From Bacteroidota bacterium (GTDB lineage Bacteria > Bacteroidota > Bacteroidia > B-17B0 > Aurantibacillaceae), in the NCBI GenBank assembly GCA_003153315.1, contig PLYA01000069.1, forward strand, positions 1 to 47,481: a stretch of DNA of 47,481 nt, in the 5' to 3' direction. This document shows, in pieces, positions 42,501 through 47,481 of the stretch. A program made the translations under genes and the position numbers. Position 1 is the first letter of the stretch. Every line of letters begins with the position of its first letter. A model generated the notes under the pieces. The model saw nothing but the letters and a program-made list of their open reading frames with translations, was not told the origin of the DNA and ran no database searches.

Positions 42501-45413
42501 GATACGGTGGTGATACCTTTATCAAACTCTAACGGGCCAGTCGTAGTTTTATCTGATACAAATGTAACCTGTAATGGCTCCTCGAATGGAGCGGCCTTTG
42601 TTACAGTTATTAGTGGAACAGGCCCCTATATATTTAGTTGGACTACTTCACCTCCCGGAACAGTAACTACAACATCAATTACTTCCCTTGATTTAGATTT
42701 AGCTTCAGGAACAAATTATTTTTCAACTGTAACTGACGCAGCCGGATGTATAACCATAACTACATTTACTATCACTCAGCCAACTCCGATAGGTGACGCT
42801 CCGTCAATTACTAATGCTTCCTGTTTTGGAATAAATAACGGTTCTATTATCAGTAATGGTTCGGGAGGAACCCCGTTTGTAGTAGGAGGGTTACCTGCAT
42901 ACTTGTATGCTATTGATGGAGGTGCATTTAGTCTTGTACCCGGTACTTCCTTTACATTTACTGCGCTATCGGCAGGTTCACATACGGTATGTATAAAAGA
43001 TTCCTTAAACTGTTCTAATTGTTTTGTATATTCCATTGTTCCTAATATAACCCTTGTCTCAACTATCTCTGCTACCAATATTACTTGTTTTGGTATGTGC
43101 AACGGAACAGCTACGGTAACAAGTATTGGTGGAGGAGCCAATCCCTATTTAGTAACATGGAACGACCCTAATAACCAGGTTGGGTTGGTTGCAAATAATT
43201 TATGTGCGGGTTCTTATACGGCAACTATTACGGATAACATAGGTTGTTGGGTTAAGGACACCATAACTATTATTGCACCAAATACCATAAGCCCTAATTC
43301 TAATATTACGCCTCCTTCCTGCGGGCAATGTAATGGTATTATTACAGTTACTCCGAGCGGTGGAAATGGTGGTGCTTATACATATAGCTGGACTCCATCG
43401 GGCAATACCAATACAATAAATAATGTTTGTGCCGGCCCTTATCAGGTAGATATTGGAGATGTTTTGGGATGCGAACAAACTTTTATAATTGCCGTAAGCA
43501 GTCTTAATTCCCCAACTGTTACTACAACTGTAACTAATGTAACTTGTAGTGGCTTATGTAATGGGGCTATAACTACAACAGTTACCGGAGGTACTACCCC
43601 TTATACATACTTTTGGCCGGTAGGAACACAAACCACTTCTGCAATAAATAATCAATGTATAGGAAATTATATTGTTGAGGTTAAAGATTTTTTAAACTGT
43701 ATAACCACTCAATCAATTAGTATTACCTCTCCATCAACATTTACTATAAACAATACTAACACGTCTCCAAATTGTGGTGCCTGCAATGGAGTAATTACTA
43801 CCACTGTGGTTGGTTCAAGCATGTATTTATATCAGTGGAGTGCTAATACAGGTAGTGTAACTACATCCAGTGTTACAGGTCTTTGTGCCGGTGTTTACAC
43901 ACTTGTTGTAACAGATAATGTAAGTGGTTGCAGTCAAACAAAAGCAATTGTGCTTAATAGCAATGCGGGTCCAACATTGTCTGTAATAACTACTGATGCA
44001 ACTTGTAATGGCCTTTGTAATGGAACAGCTACAGTAACAGTAATAGGAGGTACTCCGATCACAACGCCTACATGGAACACAATACCTGTTCAAAACAGTT
44101 TAGTGGCTAATAGTTTATGCGGAAATACTCCATACCAGGTGCAGGTTAGGGATGGCGCCGGATGCTTTCAAACTTTACAGGTAACAATTAATCAACCTAC
44201 AAAACTAACTTCAGGGCTCTCAATTGTTTCGCCAATTAAATGTCATAATGATAATAATGGAGCAATAAATGAGGTTGTTTTTGGTGGCACGCCTGTTTAT
44301 ACCTATTTATGGAATCCTGCAACTATTGTAGGTTCTGGTGGAATAAATTTAAGCCCGGGTAATTATAGCGTAACGGTTACCGATGCAAATGGTTGCCCTT
44401 CTATTCAGATATTTGATACCCTTGCAAACCCTCCGGTACTTTCTATCACAGGAACAGTTACTCCCGCAACCTGTAACAATGTGGCAGACGGTTCTATAAT
44501 AACACTTACTTCGGGCGGCACACCTGGATATACTTGGCAATGGAGCGGAGGTTCATCAGCTACTACTTCAAGCTTACCCGCTATTCTGCCCGGAACTTAT
44601 ACTGTAGTGGCAACCGATTCAAGGGCTTGCACAGATACAGCTAAATTTACAGTTATATCTACCGTTTCGGTTACGGCAAATGCAGGAAGAGATACCGTTT
44701 TATGTAGCAATGTCCCAATTGTTCTTACCGGAACTGTTACGGGTGCTGTAACTTTTGATTGGCAAACAATTACCGGAACGGTAATCCCTCCGGCAAATAC
44801 ATTAACACTTAGTGTAAACCCCGCAACAACTACACAATATGTTTTACTGGCAGTAAACGGGGTTTGTACTTATCCGGATACAGTTACAGTTTCAATAGCG
44901 CCACCTGCCGTTGCAAATGCGGGTCCAAGCCAGTCTATTTTAATGGGACAAACGGCAACTATTGGCGGAAACCCTTCAAACCCAAGTGGCGGAACCATAG
45001 TTTGGCATCCTAATACGGCATTGTCAGATACAACAAGCAGTAATCCTATAGCATCTCCAAACATAACAACTACCTATACCTTACTAGTTACAAACTCGCT
45101 TGGTTGTAAAGCAACCGATACCATGGTAGTAACCATACTTCCGCCTTTTATTATTCCAACAGGCTTTACACCAAATGGTGATGGTAAGAATGATTCGTGG
45201 ATGATAGACGACATGAATTTATTTCCAAACGTAGAGATTGAAGTATATAACCGTTGGGGAGAACAACTCTTCTATTCAAAAGGAAATTATACACCATGGA
45301 TGGGTACTTATAATGGCAAGCCTGTTCCTGTTGGAACCTATTACTACATCATAAGGTTAAATGATAAAAGATATCCCGATCATTATGCAGGTCCTTTAAC
45401 CATATTAAGATAA
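36546..45413 (+). CDS. giant SprB-like repeat adhesin with gliding-type C-terminal domain
   Basis: 2955 residues from the ATG at 36546, chosen because MKIFLRSLLFVFIVLLAQGALAQ is a clean signal peptide; the open frame extends back to 36387 over the preceding terminator region and is not used. The N-terminus has LYWIGGSGNFNDAAHWS and a beta-helix-like region to about residue 255. Then come some 30 or more SprB-type repeats of about 70-80 residues, each with C-x-G-x-C-NG near the start and GTYTVTVTDANGC near the end. Two Ig/PKD-like domains precede the end. The last about 85 residues (TGFTPNGDGKNDSW, VEIEVYNRWGEQLF, VPVGTYYYIIRL) are the gliding-motility-associated (CHU_C, type B) T9SS domain. 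It is a mobile or static surface adhesin; the SprF-like gene follows after 5 bases. Confidence 0.93.
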   Translation: MKIFLRSLLFVFIVLLAQGALAQKLYWIGGSGNFNDAAHWSYASGGTGGAKSPTITDDVYFDENSFAGESVINFIGNTQVHDFIFSTYTPKIIFQGLQHEKISISGNIQLNPYIDNRFAGDIWLTSNMASTNVYLSVTNTKGNIYFNGNTNWNIWGSIVADDNATVHFKQGVFNLNNTRINSGNLIASAGVIINSNQTTYRVTNKFVLPTGIVFNDNGSVIRAYTKNPAKFQVSPTINFNSSSRLNNLDNVMSCNITQTGFTPPTCAGICDATLTFNIPAACSGSSNPVYAIWTSGGLPCSTIPTATLTPGSTYTVGGICGCGTSYQVDFTNNPLTEDSSYAITGLQVLSGNSFSITDPQPPQIQNFPFLVQPSCFGLCNGKITMAIKVGTGTAPLTSTWTLPSGGTVGHTNLHNVLGNNKDTLKNACAGTYSVFLTDKNGCVSATSTVTLNQPTKVVSAPTFTNPLCNGVCDGIIQDNPGGGIPPYICTMDSAGGAGPNLAMPGCSVSGLCAGTYTVFATDAHGCKDTNVVNITSPPVVAFVKTPASGLLNIPCKSACSGSVSVTNVTGGVGPYTFVWTPAVGTVTNTPTSSTYSNLCTGNYTCTITDANNCVKTTSFTVNAPPAITLTPTFTNPKCNAAFTGSASVVASGGAPAFSFTWSPGGGVKGGLSPVSTYSNIPAGTYTVYAIDANLCEDSATVTLINPPVLTGTMTTIINPTCPNLNNGQLCVTASGGTPGPGYTYTWTPSAGTASCTPANLVSGNYVVTVTDAHNCTVSVSATLVPPPVVAVSSSTIQPSCVGMCNGSATLTPTSGLAPFSYHWSCSGTTLPIVSGQCGGTVCNYTVTDANNCKANGSVSFISPSTLTLNLVPTALACAGNCNAQITSNAAGGTGFGTYTYTWTGTGANPVSVNAVNQTNMCAGNYTCEITDANGCTQTNTTSIAAPIPLSMTLTPTNPICFGNTGSINATISGGTGLGTYTHTWTPSIGANPPNTLNPTNLPAGITYSLEVTDANGCIDSDTLTLISPPPVLITLTTTSITCNGGTGTATVTTSGGTPGYQYNWDNTGFGPITGTISTINNLSGPPTHTIVVEDSHGCLATAQFFTIPQPASLIASAINIAKTCNGLCNGGATASVSGGTLPYKYSWDVAGGPFLASDSVINTLCVGTHTLYVKDANGCLASTIFNITPLVNIAISVSSNTVSCRNACDATGTATASGGFAPYTIQWVNPAITCTAVPSSCTATNLCSGTQTIIATDFHGCSSTTTITIVNPPALAATTTTTPVTCFGQCTGTASVTPTGGTSPYTVNWNPPVGFSGDSVSNLCAGTYTANILDHNGCALTQTVSVAVSGQFTVTPVLTNPSTCGAGDGSISITIAGGSPTYTVVWSPAGGTQSGVSPISTYSNIPAGSYTANITDSHGCDTTIVYGLSSPTGPVINYTVTNASCFGACDGSAIVVATGANPAFTVTWQGGVPTGISSITATNLCGGNPIPINYLVKATDAIGCITFTSVPVGSPSQIQAVPTITQPSCGGSNGVISLATSGGSGGGYSYSWNGGPSSPANNPETGLPAGGYTVVITDGAGCTQTYTYTLNSGNAPTVSISTTSVTCSYLTNGTATATASGGTPAYSYTWTTSSGTVIPPSGKNISTISNLACGNYALSVSDSNGCSTQATFTIVCPAPINPNLVKHDVLCSGGSTGSASVTPSGGSPNYTYTWTTIGNPTTQSISAVPFGTYSVVVEDANNCTDTVQFTINQPSALSMTVTSIPPSCFGGTNGTATVSVSGGTPSSIGSYTYSWSNGFNTAVTSNLSATCYTVVAADSNSCSTASIVCVSSPTQINLNITSTNPTCGGTCNGSIISTPLGGAGSFTFTWTPIGGTVSSTTSSSTYSNLCANSYTLAVTDINGCSVTSTPIILNVPTGPSLTYTTIPATCGASPCNGSISITSTTGTGAVTVSWLNPIACGSSLSCNTLCAGTYSVQLTDGSLCIDTVVIPLSNSNGPVVVLSDTNVTCNGSSNGAAFVTVISGTGPYIFSWTTSPPGTVTTTSITSLDLDLASGTNYFSTVTDAAGCITITTFTITQPTPIGDAPSITNASCFGINNGSIISNGSGGTPFVVGGLPAYLYAIDGGAFSLVPGTSFTFTALSAGSHTVCIKDSLNCSNCFVYSIVPNITLVSTISATNITCFGMCNGTATVTSIGGGANPYLVTWNDPNNQVGLVANNLCAGSYTATITDNIGCWVKDTITIIAPNTISPNSNITPPSCGQCNGIITVTPSGGNGGAYTYSWTPSGNTNTINNVCAGPYQVDIGDVLGCEQTFIIAVSSLNSPTVTTTVTNVTCSGLCNGAITTTVTGGTTPYTYFWPVGTQTTSAINNQCIGNYIVEVKDFLNCITTQSISITSPSTFTINNTNTSPNCGACNGVITTTVVGSSMYLYQWSANTGSVTTSSVTGLCAGVYTLVVTDNVSGCSQTKAIVLNSNAGPTLSVITTDATCNGLCNGTATVTVIGGTPITTPTWNTIPVQNSLVANSLCGNTPYQVQVRDGAGCFQTLQVTINQPTKLTSGLSIVSPIKCHNDNNGAINEVVFGGTPVYTYLWNPATIVGSGGINLSPGNYSVTVTDANGCPSIQIFDTLANPPVLSITGTVTPATCNNVADGSIITLTSGGTPGYTWQWSGGSSATTSSLPAILPGTYTVVATDSRACTDTAKFTVISTVSVTANAGRDTVLCSNVPIVLTGTVTGAVTFDWQTITGTVIPPANTLTLSVNPATTTQYVLLAVNGVCTYPDTVTVSIAPPAVANAGPSQSILMGQTATIGGNPSNPSGGTIVWHPNTALSDTTSSNPIASPNITTTYTLLVTNSLGCKATDTMVVTILPPFIIPTGFTPNGDGKNDSWMIDDMNLFPNVEIEVYNRWGEQLFYSKGNYTPWMGTYNGKPVPVGTYYYIIRLNDKRYPDHYAGPLTILR

Positions 45414-45418
45414 GGAAC

Positions 45419-46357
45419 ATGAAAAAATATATAAACATACTATCATTTTGGCTGTGTTTCTTATCAGGCATAAGTTTGTTTGCACAGCAATTGCCACAGT
45501 ACACGCAGTATATGTTTAATGATTTTGTACTAAACCCTGCTATTGCAGGCCGTAGTGATTATTGGGAAGCAAAATCAAATAACCGTTATCAGTGGGCAGG
45601 TATCCCCGATGCGCCGCGCACATACATTGTATCTATGCAAGGCCCTTTAAAGAACCAGCACATGGGTTTGGGTGGAACTATTTATACAGATATTGTTGGA
45701 CCTACCAGGCAGACCGGTATCAGTTTAGCTTATGCCTATCATATTAAGTTAGGTGCTAATTATAAGCTATCTATGGGCTTAAGTGGGGGGGTAGTACAGT
45801 ATGCAGTAGATGGTTCTCAAATAACTACCCACGATGCCGGAGACCCTATCATGACTCAAAACTTCCAATCAGTTATAGCACCTACCATTGGCGGTGGGGT
45901 TTATTTTTATAGTAAGAAACTATCCATAAGCCTTGGTTTCCCGCAGATATACCAGTCTAATTTAAAATTCTTTGCCGATCAGGCTACCAATCAAAGTACT
46001 CTTGCCACACACTTTTATGGCTTGGCATCTTATAAGTTTGATTTAGGAAGTGATTTTGTTTTAGAGCCCAGTATATTGTTTAAGTATGTAGCACCTGTTC
46101 CTTTGCAAATTGACGGAGGTGTAAAAGTAACCTACAATAAAATGGTATGGATGGGTTTAAACTATCGTTCTGATAAGAGCACCCCCGATGCCATTAGTGT
46201 CTTATTGGGATATATGTTTAAGAACTGGCTGATGTTTGGTTATTCTTATGATTACAGCTTAACTTCTATTCGCAAATATAACAGTGGAACCCATGAGGTA
46301 ATGCTGGGCATTAGGTTTCAGGCACCTAAAAAGAAAACCGAAGAAGAGGCGAAATAG
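45419..46357 (+). CDS. PorP/SprF-family type IX secretion membrane protein
   Basis: 312 residues. Signal peptide MKKYINILSFWLCFLSGISLFAQ, then QLPQYTQYMFNDFVLNPAIAGRSDYW, the hallmark start of PorP/SprF proteins, and a series of barrel strands (GVYFYSKKLSISLGFPQIYQ, MVWMGLNYRSDKS, WLMFGYSYDYSL). In Flavobacterium SprF is needed to secrete SprB and stays at the outer membrane as its partner. The adhesin gene 5 bases upstream has the type B domain that such partners recognise, so this pair fits SprB-SprF well. The C-terminal tail KKKTEEEAK is charged. Convergent with the LRR gene. Confidence 0.92.
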   Translation: MKKYINILSFWLCFLSGISLFAQQLPQYTQYMFNDFVLNPAIAGRSDYWEAKSNNRYQWAGIPDAPRTYIVSMQGPLKNQHMGLGGTIYTDIVGPTRQTGISLAYAYHIKLGANYKLSMGLSGGVVQYAVDGSQITTHDAGDPIMTQNFQSVIAPTIGGGVYFYSKKLSISLGFPQIYQSNLKFFADQATNQSTLATHFYGLASYKFDLGSDFVLEPSILFKYVAPVPLQIDGGVKVTYNKMVWMGLNYRSDKSTPDAISVLLGYMFKNWLMFGYSYDYSLTSIRKYNSGTHEVMLGIRFQAPKKKTEEEAK

Positions 46358-46366
46358 TTTCTTTAT

Positions 46367-47062
46367 TTACTTCTTCTTTCCTTTCACTATCGGGCAACCA
46401 TTTTTATTTCCTTCTGCACACAAGGGGTATTTAGAAGTATCCTCCCCCATTGGTTTAATATAATTAGGTACACAATTAAACAGGTTTTTACTTATTTCTA
46501 TGGTAGTTATGCCGGTGGGAATAGTTGGCAAACAAGTTAGCTTATTGTTGTAAATCAATAAATCTGTCAGTGTTTTAGGAAGCTCTGGCAAAGCAGTTAG
46601 CTTATTCTTAAAACAACTCAGGTTTTTAAGCGAAGGAGGCAGCTTAGGCAAACCGGTTAATTCATTCGAACTGCAATCTAATACTGTAAGAGATTCAGGG
46701 AGTTTAGGCAAACTAGTTAATTGATTGGAATTGCAATACAATTCTATTAACGTAGCGGGCAATTCAGGTAAACTGGCCAACCCGTTATTCTTACACTCTA
46801 AATAAGTAAGGTTAGTAAAAAATTGTATGCCATATAAGTTGGTAATGCCATGCCCGCCCACATCCAAAGAGTATGTTGCCGTAACCACAGGACTCTCCGT
46901 ATTCAACTGGTCACCTATCATAGCGGCAGGCACAATATCCTGAAGTGCCAAAACCAAATTAGCATCCGGTATTTTTACCCAGGCTTGCTCTTGGGCATTT
47001 AGTTTACTAAGAGATAAACTAAAAGAAAGCACAACAACCAGCAAACTTTTATATACCCTCAT
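46367..47062 (-). CDS. secreted leucine-rich repeat protein
   Basis: 231 residues from the ATG at 47062, where MRVYKSLLVVVLSFSLSLSKLNAQ gives a signal peptide; the frame opens further upstream at 47218 but that N-terminus is not secretion-like. From about residue 80 there are six or seven LRRs of 20-21 residues with pattern LxxLxCxxNxLTxLPxLPxxL, the short LPxLP type also seen in YopM/IpaH-like repeats. The end is C-rich (PLCAEGNKNGCPIVKG) with a basic tail and no T9SS domain. The fold is certain; the binding partner is unknown. Nothing suggests an E3 ligase domain, as the protein ends after the repeats. Confidence 0.85.
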   Translation of the reverse strand: MRVYKSLLVVVLSFSLSLSKLNAQEQAWVKIPDANLVLALQDIVPAAMIGDQLNTESPVVTATYSLDVGGHGITNLYGIQFFTNLTYLECKNNGLASLPELPATLIELYCNSNQLTSLPKLPESLTVLDCSSNELTGLPKLPPSLKNLSCFKNKLTALPELPKTLTDLLIYNNKLTCLPTIPTGITTIEISKNLFNCVPNYIKPMGEDTSKYPLCAEGNKNGCPIVKGKKK

Positions 47063-47135
47063 CTTTTTAGATTTTATAATATACAAAAGTAAGGATAACA
47101 CCCTTATTTTAAAAAGCTTTAACGTTAAATAAGAT

Positions 47136-47481
47136 TTAGCGCTTATGAAATAAGGCAGAAGGGTTGAAGGATAGACAAATATTGGCTCCGAATGCAACAT
47201 AAATACTATTCTTACCATTTTGATATTTCTGATAAACTATATTCTGATTGCCGTAACTAAAGCCTAATCCAAGTTCTAATGCAAAAACGCTTTTCCAAAA
47301 AGGAATTTTATATCTCGGATTAAGCATAACAAAATTAATGCTTTCCTTGTAAAATGTTCCAGGATTATAAGTTCCTCCAACAGGACCTGCTATCGAATAA
47401 TATTTACTAAAACCACTACTATAAACATCATATATGTATATGTGAAAACCATCCTTTCGATTATTTTTAGATAACTTAAGA
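47136..47481 (-). CDS. C-terminal part of a barrel-like outer-membrane protein, cut by the window edge
   Basis: The minus-strand frame is open from the window end to TGA/TAA-type stop at 47136, at least 114 codons, with no need for the internal ATG at 47327. It reads ...KNNRKDGFHIYIYDVYSS, GFSKYYSIAGPVGGTYNPG, then ESINFVMLNPRYKIPFWKS, VFALELGLGFSYGNQNIVY and FGANICLSFNPSALFHKR. The alternating aromatic strands suggest an outer-membrane beta-barrel. The start and family are outside view. Confidence 0.65.
   Translation of the reverse strand, partial: LKLSKNNRKDGFHIYIYDVYSSGFSKYYSIAGPVGGTYNPGTFYKESINFVMLNPRYKIPFWKSVFALELGLGFSYGNQNIVYQKYQNGKNSIYVAFGANICLSFNPSALFHKR

Overview
This window looks like a chromosomal stretch from an AT-rich member of the Bacteroidota, probably an environmental lineage near Chitinophagales/Sphingobacteriales. 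The signs are many secreted proteins with type IX secretion (T9SS) C-terminal sorting domains, a giant SprB-like adhesin paired with a PorP/SprF protein, Omp28 and AsmA proteins, a Bacteroidota-type LptB/PhoH/PurC/SucAB complement, A-rich sequence before start codons instead of Shine-Dalgarno motifs, and promoters that match the Bacteroidota form TTTG-N19-TAnnTTTG. No rRNA, CRISPR array or intact transposase is visible.

Layout. 1-5.4 kb: an envelope redox/thioredoxin-fold cluster (T9SS Omp28-like protein, TlpA-like protein, DUF6029-like barrel, Omp28 lipoprotein). 5.3-9.0 kb: an accessory patch with a LuxR HTH remnant, a perfect 20-bp inverted repeat, a 21-bp tandem repeat array, an unknown 238-aa protein and an S74-chaperone/T9SS surface protein. 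9.1-13.8 kb: core metabolism (sucA-sucB) convergent with lptB. 13.9-14.6 kb: tRNA-Gln followed by 0.5 kb of decayed mobile-element sequence (RadC-like and terminase-like tails). 14.6-21.7 kb: a tight five-gene minus-strand signalling operon (CHASE3 hybrid kinase, REC, CheR, CheB, REC-PAS kinase). 21.8-24.4 kb: a T9SS-tail remnant, a PagL-like lipid A deacylase, an ABM protein and a SAM hydroxide adenosyltransferase-family protein. 24.5-26.9 kb: phoH, purC and a small acidic protein. 27-29.7 kb: two T9SS cargo genes, one a cytochrome-c/copper-monooxygenase fusion. 29.7-32.8 kb: a small lipoprotein and an AsmA-like protein. 32.8-36.4 kb: a second accessory patch with a 25-copy 21-bp repeat array, a small ORF and a second S74/T9SS protein. 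36.5-46.4 kb: the 2955-aa SprB-like adhesin and its SprF-like partner. 46.4 kb to the end: an LRR protein and a truncated barrel-like gene.

The most unusual pattern is that the two accessory patches are built alike. Each has a 21-bp tandem repeat array, then a small unknown ORF, then an identical 52-bp leader running into the start codon of an S74/T9SS gene, then a near-identical terminator. Only the leader, the gene ends and the terminator are clearly homologous, which suggests a duplicated, modular surface-protein locus. All functional calls come from reading motifs by eye; no database search was run.
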